The notes under the pieces were generated by a model that did no database searches, was not told the DNA's origin, and was given only the letters and a program-made list of their open reading frames with translations. Source: Russula earlei (Eukaryota > Basidiomycota > Agaricomycetes > Russulales > Russulaceae). From it: 64,000 bases of DNA. Each line of letters begins with the position of its first letter. The first letter of the stretch is position 1. The stretch is from assembly GCA_025769875.1 (NCBI GenBank), contig JAGFNK010000167.1, forward strand, positions 1 through 64,000, read 5' to 3'. The translations under genes were made by a program, and so were the position numbers. Shown here piece after piece: positions 40,432 through 51,994 of the stretch.

Positions 40432-41596
40432 ACATGTTCGCTATCATTTGATTCGTTAAAGGGTGGATTGTGCGATTAGTGCAGCTCTCTCGGGATTTTA
40501 CACTGTCTATCTGTACATGTGCGTGTTTATTCTCGACAGTATTATTACTTTATGATCTTTTGATTTCTTTATTTTTTGCTGGTGTGGGCCACTGATCGTG
40601 TTACCCACGATATCAATCTAACAGTTGTCATCGCCATGCGCGCCGGGTCAATACCTGAGGTTGCTACCTCTGAAACGTCAATTGATGCACCGCCTCTGCC
40701 CTTTGTGTGTCAACAAATGTAGGGTGCAGCGCCCTTTTCAAACGGCGACTTGATGTAGGACTTACCCAAGCTCAACTTGTCCCGGAAACGAAGGGCCCAA
40801 GTCATTTTTCCAATGCGACCAGCTTTATTATCCTCGCCAGCACACGGACGTAACAACTGGACCGACCTTACATCTACCCTTTTGACGACTAGCAAATACG
40901 CGTACACCTGGGGATGTTGCTGGCGCCGTATGAGGTTGCAGTACTACGAATCACCGCGTCGCATTTTTTTTTTTTCCCGGCCAGAGCGGAACATGCACGT
41001 TTCATTTTTCACTTGCGCAGATTCACCCCCCGCGGAAGCACTGCGTGGGTGGGCTTGCCGGTGGTCGAATCCGTTGCCCATCTCGACCAAAAAAAAAAAA
41101 ACCACAAATCTTTGTCACCGCCACCATCGTCACCATCAGCGTCAGCGCTTGCGCCAAGAAAGAGAGAACAGGGTAAATTCAAAAGGTCTGCGGCACCCAC
41201 CGCATGACGGCGGTTCCGTAAATCCGGTCGTCTCGCTCCGTTTGATCGGAATGGTTCCCTCTCGCTGACGGTCTCTGTCTTGGCGATGGCGATGATTTTT
41301 GTCGAAGCGATGTCTGGTCACGTCTCCGTTATGCCGGCGATACCGAGGTGTGATGCTGGCGAGCATGCAACAGCTGCGTGCGGCCCGTCTAGCTCTAGCT
41401 GAAATCGAGGCGGTGTGTGAATCCTATATATCAGTGGACAGGGAGTGGGGAGAGTGCACAAGGAGGTCCCGCACATGAAAACGTTGGCCTTGTGCGATTT
41501 GGAAAGAGGAAGAGGACATTGCATCGCAGGTCAATTTTGCGACCGGTCCTACTCAGACAGCTGTCTGTGGAGTGCACACACAGCCGCATCTCTACT
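40432..41596. other. Intergenic, no gene seen
   Basis: About 1.2 kb following NoxR. It contains A and T homopolymer runs (for example T10 near 40966 and A12 near 41091) and no frame with recognisable homology. It ends at the left terminus of a short repeat element. Confidence 0.4.
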
Positions 41597-42177
41597 CATC
41601 AGCAAACCACAAAAAAAAATTCCCGGGTTTTGTTGGTTTCTGCTGGTTTCCCAGTTTTCGGAAACCGAAAACCCAGAAACTGGGAAACCTGGTAGACATC
41701 ATGAAGCACACTGGAAAACAATTCAAGTTTTCTATGGTCACATTGACCATCTGAGTGAGCGACGCTGGCACCTTGCACTGGAATGTGCAGACAATGATGG
41801 TGACGATGAATCCCTTCATCGTGCTGATGCCTCGATGATATCTGCATTCCATGCTGATCTGTATATACCTGAGAGTCCCCTCAAGGCTTAGATCCATACC
41901 AGCTTGAATCAACTTCCAATTACAAGTAGAAACGACTGTATACCCTATTTCTGACCATTTTCAGTGATTTTTTTCCTACTATACTATAGTTCTACCAGTT
42001 TCCATACTTTCGACAGGTTTCTGTTAGTTTCTTAGGTTTCCATGAAAGATACTCTCAGGTTGTTTCCAGGAAACCAGACATGGGTTTCCCAGTCTCCTGG
42101 TTTCCTGGTTTCCGCTGGTTTTTTTTGGTTTCCTGAGGTGAGAAACCGACGGAAACTAAAATCCATCTTTACTGATG
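41597..42177. mobile_element. Short TIR element, copy 1 (~581 bp)
   Basis: A near-identical copy lies at 52572-53141. The ends form short terminal inverted repeats: CATCAGCAAA at the left and TTTACTGATG (reverse complement CATCAGTAAA) at the right. Both halves are packed with GGTTTCC/GGAAACC motifs, and a palindrome (CCCAGTTTTCGG...AACCCAGAAACTGGG) lies at about 41649-41684. The flanks show only a 2-bp match (CT/CT). A frame of about 65 codons inside, containing LALECADNDGD and SMISAFHADLYIPESP, is also open in the other copy. This looks like a non-autonomous DNA transposon; the superfamily is not assigned. Confidence 0.65.
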
Positions 42178-42530
42178 CTTTCGTGCACTGGAATATCTAC
42201 TGAACTTTCCCTGTCCCCTCCACGATCCGAAAACTGTTCGGAAACGAGTTTATAGTACTTAGACACACACGAACTCGTTCATCCTCGCAAAAGAGATGGC
42301 TGAACATGACAATATTCCTGCGCAAATAAACCGTGGAGTCAGCCGTCCCGGAGGACAGAGGCGCACAACCTTGTTTTGATCGAATGCCTTGAACGCTGTC
42401 CAAGTTGTTAATGTCGTCATCACTCTGAAGCTCTTCACCCTTGAAGGCTCAGCGTGGTATTGAAATCGAAAGCGCGGTTGTGGTTGCTAATTTCAAATAA
42501 TTAATCAAACCACTTTCCCTCCCGATAACG

Positions 42531-44283
42531 ATGAGCTCTCACCCGTACGTCGGGCGAAATTCACTGCCTTCTATAGAAGAAGTAACTAATCGAATCTCGC
42601 CAAGTCGTACTCGAAGCCGCGTCCGTCATCAAGTGGCTACACTTCCCTCCGGCTCCGCCCAGCTGCCATTACCTGGCGACCCAGCCTCATCGACTCCGGT
42701 TGATGACCACTCCAAAGGCTCGTCGAAAGGCAAGCGACGTGCCCGTCGCCCGACTCGGAAGGGATTAACCAAACGAGATCAACGTCTGTGTCAGTCATTT
42801 GCGCGACGTGCCCCCGCGACCCACCACTGATCGAAACGGTCCAACGCAGGCAAGGCGACCGCCGGAATCGACCTGCTCCCCGACGAGGTCCTCTTGGAAG
42901 CGTTCCGTTTCTACGCGGACGATTGGCGCGCGCGGACGAGCAAATGGCGCACCTTGGTCCACGTGTGTCGAAGATGGCGACGGGTCGTGCTGGCGTCGCC
43001 GCGTCGCCTCGGCCTGCGCGTCTGGTACGGAGGACTGAGGCCCATCGCGGAGATGGCGGACGTCTGGCCGGCGTTGCCCATCGTCGCCGTGCTGTGGACC
43101 TCGGACGACGAGGAGCAGCGAATCGCGTGTGCGGACAACATCGTCGCCGCGCTCGAGTCGGAGCACCGCGATCGCGTGTTCGAGGTCGACCTCGGGAACG
43201 TTCCGAGTTCGCTCTGGGCGAGACTCGCCGCGGCGATGGAGGAGCCGTTGCCCGAGCTGACGGACCTCCAGGTCTGGCTGCTGAAGGACGACGATCCGGC
43301 GCCGGCCCACGTCCCCGACGACGATCCCGCGTCGGCGTCGTTCCTGGGTGGATCGGCGCCGCGTCTGCAGATGCTCTCGCTGGAAAACGTCCCGCTTCCG
43401 TCTCGGGCGATGCGGAATCTCCTCTTGTCTGCGCATGGTCTCGTCACGCTTTTCCTTTCGAAGATACCGTCCGCTGGGTACATCTCGCCCGAAGCGCTGG
43501 TAGCGGCCATGTCCACGATGACGAGGCTCGAGACACTCTTTCTTCATTTCCTATCCCCACGATCTCGCCCCGACCCGGAAAGCTCGTGTCCGCCTCAAAT
43601 CACACGTTCTGTCCTCCCCGCGCTCACCTGGCTGCAGTTCCAGGGCGTCAGGGAGTACTTGGAGAATTTCCTCGCCCGGATTGATGCCCCTTTGCTCGAC
43701 AATCTCCGCGTAGTATTCTTCATGGACATCATCTTTGATGTTCCACAACTTCACCGGCTCATCGGCCACGCTCAAAAGCTCAAGACACTCGATCGAGCAA
43801 TGGCGTCCTTTTTCAATCACTCCGTTCAGTTCACTCTCTCCCCACAGGCAGGGGAAGCCGATCGTTCGATGCTCGCCTTGGGGATCTCATGCAGAGAGTC
43901 TGATTGGCAGCTCTCGTCCCTTATCCAGGTCTGTAGCTCGTCACTGCCTCTGCCTCTCCACTTTGGAAGAGCTCGAGATCATGGATGGTGATCCACCGCC
44001 GTATTGGAAAGACGATGTGGAGAGCACCCAATGGCTAAAACTTCTAGACCCGTTTGCTGCTGTGAAGAAGCTGTACCTATCCAAACAAGTCGCGCTTCGT
44101 GCCGGGTACGCCCTGCAAGAGCTCTCCGAGGACGCCGTAGCGGAGGTGTTACCTGCGCTCCAGAATCTTTTCGTGGAGGACCTCGAGCCAGCGGAGGCTG
44201 TTCGGGAAGCCATCGAGCCGTTCGTCGCCGCACGACTGCTGTCTGGTCGCTCTGTGGCCCTCCACCATTGGGAAAGACGGTGA
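42531..44283 (+). CDS. F-box/LRR-type protein, one frame break
   Basis: Exon 1 (from ATG 42531) is basic and ends near DQR. A roughly 58-nt intron joins it to KATAGIDLLPDEVLLEAFRFY, an F-box-like start (LPDEVL), followed by WRTLVHVCRRWRRVVLASPRRLGL. The remainder is the leucine-rich scaffold typical of Agaricomycete F-box families (LFLSKIPSAGYI, FQGVREYLENFLARIDAPLLDNL, LGISCRESDWQLSSLIQVCSSS). At about 43940-43960, in a CCTCTGCCTCTCC run, the frame shifts by one base, and homology continues in the next frame (STLEELEIMDGD, then FAAVKKLYLSKQ, VLPALQNLFVEDLEPAEAV) to 44283. No intron fits the shift. Either a recent frameshift or an assembly error. F-box proteins select substrates for SCF ubiquitin ligases. 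Confidence 0.72.
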
Positions 44284-44589
44284 AGGAAGCTGGCGGATGA
44301 TGATCGGTTTAATTCTGGGGTCATCTACCTGCAATCCTGGATCACACCCATCGCTTGGATCGTGTGATGCAAGTTACAGGAGCATCAGCGTGATCCGGTC
44401 TCTTTGTACGATATCCTTGGACCCCACTCTGACTACAGCAATGTTTGCACAATGGATGTAGTACGTAGGACAGGATAAGGTGGGGGAGTTCAAACCTTCT
44501 TTGAGGCGATGTACCGGGGTAGGGGTGAGGCGTTGGAACAATGTCAGGTGAATGTGACATATTCTTGGCGCTGGGGTACCCTCGGGATG

Positions 44590-45077
44590 TAGTATGCGGT
44601 CGCCCAGTGAAGGCGGTAGCCAGTATGGGCGTGACAAAGGTCACATGACCCAGCCACTGCTATGCGCTTGCTTGATGGGATGTGATGTGCAGGCGCGCAC
44701 AAAGGAAAGCTTCCGCGCGGCGCAGAAACGAGCTCATGGTCGACGCCCCAACAGCCCCTCTCTCACCTATCCCTTCCTCCATCCTTCTTCTCAGAGCCTT
44801 ACCTACCTGCTTGACCTAGTTGAGGCCCTGGAGTCGAAAGCCTATCCGAATAACCATCACCTTCGTCTTATCACTACAATCAGTCAGTGCGTCTTCTTGT
44901 ATCCTGCGTTGGCTTTTGTCTTCCACTGCGAGGTGACTTAATCACTAATTCTCTGCAGGCTGCAGTTAGTGAAGATCATTGCATCATCGGGGAAGGATCG
45001 CGCAAAACTAGGCCTCGTTAGGATCGCAACTTTCCGATCTCTCATCAACGGTGGTTAAGGGAGACATTATCTCAAAA
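44590..45077 (+). repeat. Duplicated upstream region of lectin-fusion copy 1
   Basis: This leader is shared with the sequences upstream of copies 2 (about 51995-52545, opposite strand) and 3 (about 61015-61420, opposite strand). Recognisable shared words include GACGCCCCAACAGC, CCTTCCTCCATCC and GAGGCCCTGGAGTCG. The family was therefore duplicated with its promoter. Confidence 0.6.
44631..44644. promoter_or_regulatory. Inverted repeat GTGAC-N4-GTCAC upstream of copy 1
   Basis: A perfect 5-bp inverted repeat with a four-base spacer (GTGACAAAGGTCAC). The same 14-mer lies upstream of copy 2 at 52371-52384 in the orientation matching that gene. It could be a dimeric transcription-factor site or simply a conserved part of the duplicated leader. 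I did not find it upstream of copy 3. Confidence 0.35.
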
Positions 45078-47749
45078 ATGGCTACCATCCGTGTACAAAA
45101 TATTCCTTTGGGAACTGGTCAAGATAGATTCTGGCTACAGCGTCTGGGCTTCTCTCTCGACACCGTCCTAACATCATCAATTGAAGTTAGCCCTGACAAC
45201 TCTACCAAGATGACTGGAACCGTCACACTACGGAACCCGAGTGAAGTACAGAGGCTGCTGAAACGTGATAACACAACTCCGGCAGGCATTTATCGTTTAT
45301 CATCGAGGATTGCAATCGACAGTCACTTCCGCGGATTCACGGTAGTTGCCGGCGGTACTAATAACAAGTTAGAGTGGGTTTAAATAATATTATCTCATCA
45401 CCAGGTCAAGCTGAGGGTGATGTGATCACAAGCATTATCGCAATTCATGGCCTAAACGGACACGCGTTCAACAGTTGGACAGTCGACGATGTCATGTGGC
45501 TTCGCGATCTTTTGCCCGAACAAGTACCGGACGCTCGGGTGATGCTTTATGGATATACCGCGAATCTCGTAGACGATACTACTGTGTCCCGGATTAAGGA
45601 GCACGCAAGACTCTTCATTAGGTCCCTGCAAGGCTTGGAGGAAATCGTAAGGGTGGCTTTTTGTTTCTCAACTGCTTCTGTTCGTTCAACTGTCGCCTTT
45701 AGGAGAAACGCCGCGTTATTTTCATCTGTCACAGCTTGGGAGGATTGGTGCTCAAACAGGTGTGTAGACATTGGCTAAACGATTCAACATGTTTAGTATA
45801 TTACAGGCGTTGATATACATCAGAAACCAAAGTGAATATTCGGCCCTACGGGATGTTGCAATAGGAGTGATCTTCTTAGGAACACCGCATAGAGGTAGCC
45901 CGCACGCTAATCTGGCCCGTATTCTTGTCAACATTGCCAGAATCTCATTTCGTGCCAATGCGAAACAGCTATTGGCTACTCTTGAGAAAGATTCTGCTAA
46001 CTTGATGGATCTATCTCACAGCTTCAGAGAGATTAGTTCCAAAATGAGGTTAGGCAGCTTTTGTGAGCAATTGCCAATGAAACTGCCTGGAGTGCGTCCA
46101 TTCGTATTTCAGCGTGATACAATTTTTGCTAAATTTGGGTATTAGAAGTTCTTGACGACCCTTGATCTCGGTCTGGTGAGATTGGATGATTCGTGAGCGG
46201 CCGAATATCAGCCAATCGTTCCTATAGATCATCGATCAATGGTCTGCTACTCTTGAGGTCATCGGCGAATTGGTCATTCCCGTTAACCGCGATCATATGA
46301 CCATTGCCAAATATGCCAATGCTGGCGATGAGGTGTACAAGCTAGTTGTTAATCAGGTGAAGAATATGGCAAAGGGGATTGTCACATCTACGCCTCTTTC
46401 AACACACATGACGGCATCTTCAGACAATGCTTCAACAAGAGGTGATTACCTTTCGATTATGTCAATTGTTCCTTTGAAAAAGGGTTCCTAGATTCCCGCA
46501 GATTGCTAAACGTCCTCGATATCTCGATACCAAGTCAACCCGAAGTAACGACTGAGGACAGAGATCCAATCTCCGACAGCAACAACATGTCTAATTCACG
46601 ACTGCCACCGCCATACAATATTGACGTTGTATCTACAACGTCCACAGAAGTCCAGTCTACTGATCTACGATCTGGCAGCACTTCTTCGCCTAGGTTAGTA
46701 AATATCTCCCTAAGGAATCATCGCTTCAACTTGAAGAAGTCCCCAGCGCGAACCCGTACATTACGCCTATCGCATTCATTTCAGAATTGCTGACGAAACC
46801 GGACAAGATTTCCGCGTCATCGATCGCGCTGTAAAGGGAACGAGTGACATCTGGGAAAAGACGTCCCTTACAACTTTCAAACTGAAAATGAGGGGAAGTG
46901 GGACCTCTGGGAGCTTACTACTCAGCAACAACAACTCTTCCGAATTGTTCTCTGTAGCGGCCGGAATGCACAACGATAACCCATGGGGCGATATCGTCGT
47001 CGATGTGCCGGGTTATGCTGTGTCGCAACTTATCACTGATTCGTACTACGAATCGCGATCTGGGAGATTGTCGGCCAACTCGAAAAAAGAAGAAAGGACG
47101 AGTTCTCGAGGAACGACTATATTCCTTACGATATCGGATCTGCAGTGGGATGGCGAACGAATTGCGACAGTTCTCATTCGTGACAGAGGTCAGATTAGTA
47201 CGCCTCCTCCAGAGTGAGTGCTCTCGGTACCTCAATCTACCTGTACCATTGAAACTATCCAGAGAAATTCTCGTTGAGCTCGATATACCACCAGCCCCTG
47301 ACTACGAGTATTGTATCCTGTTACGTATCCTGGACAAGACTACGTACGGATTTCGCGTTGCCGGCCAGGACCTCTTCGATCCAGATAACGACCTCTGGCA
47401 AATCTTTCTTCCAACGCAACTCCGATTGTGCATGATGCATCACGGAAAGTCCGCAACCTTGCTCTTTGAGGATGGTTCCTCCTCGGAACGCTTTTCGATC
47501 GCAGTCGGGATTCACGATTATAAACCGTGGTGCGATATTCTCACGGACTTGCCTGCCAAAGCAAGGCTCTCCATCATTAATAAGACGTACTATGGAATTC
47601 GAGGGGATAGACGCTTGGCCAATTCGTCGAGGGAAAGAAAAGTGACTTCGAGAGGGACGGCTGTGTTGTTACAGATCTCAGGTTTGCAATGGGATGGAAG
47701 CTACAATGCCACAGTGACGATATCAAGTACCCGAAACCTGTATACGTGA
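45078..47749 (+). CDS. Hydrolase-double lectin fusion, copy 1 (frame break in linker)
   Basis: ATG 45078 gives MATIRVQNIPLGTG, a small RRM-like region ending FRGFTVVAGG. An intron at 45374-45432 joins it to an alpha/beta hydrolase of the SERAC1/SesB-like kind: IIAIHGLNGHAFNSWTVDDV, MWLRDLLPEQVPDARVMLYGY, nucleophile elbow ICHSLGGLVLKQ, GVIFLGTPHRGSPHA, and a likely catalytic His in VNRDHMTIAKYA. A linker follows (46270-46680). Two fruit-body-lectin domains then occur: ~46745-47214 (MRGSGTSGSLLLS, FSVAAGMHNDNPWGDIV, TDSYYESR) and ~47272-47749 (FSIAVGIHDYKPWCDI, INKTYYGIRGD, LQISGLQWDGSYNATVTI). In Agaricus bisporus lectin the matching GTSGS, HN and DIV positions border the T-antigen pocket. 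Near 46480 an A-run is one base shorter than in copy 3, so the frame stops at 46491 before the lectins. The hydrolase may be made alone. Confidence 0.72.
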
Positions 47750-49020
47750 ACTGCAAACTATGATCTACTTTACCATTACTACGCTATTAATCAAACCAAC
47801 TTGGCTAATATGAAAGTGTAAGCCTCCATTATGGTTACGGTATTCTTGCTAATCGGTCTCTTTGTCATTTAGCGCAAAGGGCTGTAAGCTTACAGGACTT
47901 CCTTTCGCGTCGTGCTTTCAAGGCTCGCCTTTGTGATTGTGGCCCAATTGAATCCCACTGGCTCGCCTGGTTTCATTCCCCTTTATGTCATCTCGCCCGC
48001 TCTCGATGGCCCTTCCACTATCTCACCATTCCCTTTCCCTCGAACAGGACGTTATAACGAACTCGCCCAATCGTTCGCTGTCATCGCCGTCGTTGGAGCC
48101 GAAAGCTCACTGCCCGATTGCTTGGCGCTTTTATCATCGCGGCGCCACATGACTCTCGCGGCCAGTTCTTATGTCTCCCACCCAACTCGTTGGATCCCTC
48201 GTTACGACTCCGTTTGTCTCAACTTTACCCTTTGTCGCCTCGTTCATCGTCTACGGCCCGCTTTCATACCTTTTCCTTTCATCGCCTCTCTCTTATAGTT
48301 TTTCTGTGTATACAAACTCTCTAGTCACTCTCCGGAACACGAGTTCGGTCTCCAAAACGCCCGAGCACGAATCGCCTTCCTCAACCCCACCTCAAGACGC
48401 GCCTTCTTTGCTCATCGATCTCGTCTGCTTCTGTGTCCGACATCCTCCTGGGACTGCTTTCCTCCCTCTCTTCCTCAGGTCTATGCCAGCATCACGAAAT
48501 TACCTGCGCGTCCCCACACATGCTACTAATACACCGCCTGACACCTCCATCATCCCCTTTGCATTTGAAGGAAGGGAGGATACATAGCTCATCTACCATC
48601 GTCGGATAAAATAGCATCTTCCTAAATGACTCTCGAAGCGGGGCGGGTTTCGGCTTCGGAGTCCCACTTTCACTACTGAGAGGTAAATGTGACTGTTTAC
48701 TCTTCTCTGAGGGCCCATGGCCTTTCCAGCCGTCAGATGAAGGTGTGGTGACAGACGGCGAGGCAGAAGCAGGAGAAGATGTCAACTAGTAGCTAGTTGA
48801 CTGACCTAGAGGCTTTCCCAACGCGACACGCTAAGAGGTCCAGGAGGAGACGGTAAGCACCTTTGGACCAGCGTTCTCCGACCAAAGATGTAAGACGCCC
48901 AGTTGTGCTGATTGAACGCTCCTGGAGGGATGAAGTTGTGAGACCACTTGGCGCAGGCCGGAGAGGGCAGCAGGAACGAACTGCTTGGGGAGAGTAGTGG
49001 CAGCAGCTCGTACGGGGATA
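47750..49020. other. Intergenic with unresolved Ser/Pro-rich frames
   Basis: Several overlapping open frames (about 47912-48587 on + and 48492-48785 on -) are rich in Ser, Pro and Leu and do not form a coherent gene model. Nothing with recognisable homology was found. They may be remnants of a decayed gene or pure composition effects. Confidence 0.35.
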
Positions 49021-49490
49021 CATTGTCATGCGAGGACGCGAACTTGAAAGGAGTTCTTGGATCGGCGACACAGAGGCGGTATCCAGAGGCATAGATATTC
49101 TCTCATACTTGGTTTTGAGCGTGGGCATAGCAATGAAATGTTTCAGAGTCATTCGATTAGTTTTTGGCAATCTCTAAGGTGGTCACGTGGTGGCCATAGC
49201 CGGCGTCCAATCGCTACCGTACCGTCCTCTTGGACTTCTTATCATGTTGCACTGGGAGGGCCTCCAGGCCAGTAGTGAAGTCAACTGCAGCCTCTTCATT
49301 GCATTCTGCTCCTTTGCATCACACCTTCATCTCAGCCGCTGAAATGCAATCGACCAGAGAGAAGCCAGTCATGTTTGCCTCTTGATAGTGAGAGTGGGAC
49401 TGCGAGGCCGAAGCATTCCGTCTTACGATAGCAGACGAGCTACATCTTCCCTTCCTTGAAGAATAACGGGATGATGAGGGCATTGGCGGA
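49021..49490. repeat. Duplicated flanking segment, copy A
   Basis: This segment recurs in the same orientation at 53142-53629 (matching from CATTGTCATG, through GGACGCGAACTTGAAAGGAG and GACTGCGAGGCCGAAGCATTC, to AGAATAACGGGATGATGA). A shorter inverted piece occurs near 61570-61630. It adjoins the 3' end of lectin-fusion copy 2. In the second copy the same junction is split by an LTR retrotransposon, so this copy is the empty site. Confidence 0.7.
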
Positions 49491-49588
49491 TTATGGTACC
49501 ACATCCCGCCTGTTTGTCGAAATCGATTTCATCAATAGCGTAGTAATGGTAAAGTAGATCATAGTTCGCGATTCACGTATACGGGTTA

Positions 49589-51994
49589 TCAGATACTTGA
49601 TATAGTGACTGTGGCAGTGTAGCCCCCATCCCATTCCAAACCCGAGATCTTTAACAACACCACAGTTCCTCTCAAAGACACTTTTCTTGCTCTCGTCGAA
49701 TTGGCCCGGCGACGTTCCCCTCGACTTTGGTAGTATGTCTTGTTGATGACGGGAAGCTTCGCTTTGGCGGGCAAGTTTGTGATAATATCGCACCACGGTT
49801 TACCATTGTGAATCCCGGCTGCGATCGAAAAGCGTTCCGAGTTAGAACGGTCCTCAAAGAGTAAGGTTCCAGATCTCTCGCTATCCGTCACGCACAATCG
49901 GAGTTGCGTCGGAGAGAACGTCTCCCAGAGGTCGTCCTCTGGATTCAAGAGGTTCTTGGCAGCAATGTAAAATCCCTCTGTGGTCGTGTCCACGACACGA
50001 AACTGAATACGATACGCGTAGTCGGGGGCTGGTGGTATATCGAGTTCAACTTCTCTGGGTAGTTTTAATGGTAGATGTGGATTGAGGTACCGGGAGCACT
50101 CACTCTGGAGGAGGCGCACTGGTGCTGATCTGGCCTCTGTTACGAATGAGAACTGTCGCAATACGTTCGCCATCCCACTGCAGATCCGATATCGTAAGGG
50201 ATATGATCGTTCCTCGGGAACTCGTCGTTTCGTTTTTATCGGAATTGGCCGAGAATCTCCCAGGTCGCGATTCGTAGTACGAATTGGTGATAAGTTGCGC
50301 GAGAGCATTATCAGGTACATCGACAACGATATCGCACCATGGCTTATCGTTGTGCATTCCGGCCGCTACAGAGAACAATTCGGAAGATTTGCTGTTGCTG
50401 AGTAGTAAGCTCCCAGAAGTACCACCTCCCCTCATTTTCAGTTTGAAAGTTGTAAGGGACGTCACTTCCCAAATGTCACTAGTTCCCTTTACAGCATGAT
50501 CGATGACGCGGAAATCTTGACCGGTTTCGTCCGCAATTCTGAATTGAATGCAATAGGTGTAATGTGCGGGTTCGCACTGGGGACTTCTTCTAGTTGAAGC
50601 GATGATTCCTTGGGGAGATAGATATTTAATTTACTAACCTGGGCGAAGAAGTGCTGCCAGATCGCATATCAGCAGACTGGACTTCTGTGGACGTTTTGAA
50701 TACAACGTCAATATTGGGTGGCAGTCGTGAAGACATCTTGCGGTCGGTGATTGGATCTCTGTCCTCAGTCGTTACTTCGGGTTGACTTGGTATCGAGATA
50801 TCGTGGACGCTTATTAGGCCCCTTTTATCTTTACCAACCGCATTCTTATTTGGCAATGGTCACATGATTGCGGTTGAGACGACGGGAGACTCAAGGATAG
50901 CAGGACCAATCTATAGCTAAGCTATAAAAACGATTGGCTAACATTCGGCAGCTCACAAGTTATCCAATCTCACCAGACCGAGATCAAGGGTCATCAAGCA
51001 CTTCTAACACCCAAATTTAGCAAAAATTGTATCGCACTGAGATACGTATGGACGCACTCCAGGCAGTTTCATTGGCAAAAGCTGCCTAGCTTCAGTTTGG
51101 AACGAAGTTCTCTGAAGCTGTGAGCTAGGTCCATCCGGTCAACAGAATCGTTCTCAAGAGTAGACAATAGCTGTTGTTGTTTCGCATTGACACGAAAAGA
51201 GATTCTGGCAATGTTGACAAGAATGCGGGCTACCTCTATGCGTCTACACACTTGTTTGAGCACCAATCCTCCCAAGCTGTGACAGACGAAATAACGCAGC
51301 GTTTCTGCTGGAGGCGACAGTTGAACGAACAGAAGCAGTTGAGAAATAATAAGCCCCCTCATGATTTCCTCCAAACCTTGCAGGGACTTAATGAAGAGTC
51401 TTGCGTGCTCCTTAATCCGGGACATAGTAGTATCTTCTACGAGATTCACGTTATATCCAGAAAGCAACACCCGAGCGTCCGGTACTTGTTCGGGCAAAAG
51501 ATCGCGAAGCCATATGACATCGTCGACTGTCCAACTGTTGAACGCGTGTCCGTTTAAGCCATGAATCGCGATGATGCTGTCATCACATACCCCTCAGTCA
51601 GCTTGGCCTGGTGATGAGATTATATTATTTGAACGTACTCCAATTTGTTATTAGTGCCGCCGGCCACTACCGTGGATCCGCGGAAGTGATTGCCTGCGAT
51701 CCTCGATAATAAAAGATAAAGGCCTGCCGGAGTTGTGTTATCACATTTCAGCAGCCTTTGTACTTCACTCGGGTTCCGTAGTGTGACGGTTCCAGTCATC
51801 CTGGGGATGCATGTTGCCAATCAGCCTTAGCTGCTTACAAATACCTGGGGATCATGCTGTATACCTCTTGAGTTGTCAGGGCTAACTTCGATTGATGATG
51901 TTAGGACCCCGTCGAAAGAGAAGCCCAGATGCTGTAGCCAGAATCCATCTTAACCAGTTTCCAAAGGAAAATTTTGTACGCGGATGGTAGCCAC
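49589..51994 (-). pseudogene. Hydrolase-double lectin fusion, copy 2 (hydrolase decayed)
   Basis: Homologous over its length to copies 1 and 3, but the start codon is GTG at 51994 instead of ATG. A CAA-to-TAA change follows about 13 codons later. An extra ~70 bp interrupts the N-terminal region near 51790-51860. About 116 nt are missing between the nucleophile exon (FVCHSLGGLVLKQ) and ILVNIARISF, removing the GTPHRGS segment. A 10-nt deletion follows near 51085, and most of the hydrolase-lectin linker is gone. Both lectin domains remain open (50100-50560: MRGGGTSGSLLLS, GMHNDKPWCDIV; 49589-50060: AGIHNGKPWCDIITNLP, NKTYYQSRGE) and are joined by the same intron as in copy 1. A lectin-only product from an internal start is possible but unproven. 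Confidence 0.72.

Noticed and set aside
47912..48785. Overlapping Ser/Pro/Leu-rich frames as a possible gene
   Set aside because: No coherent exon chain or homology; composition alone can explain them.
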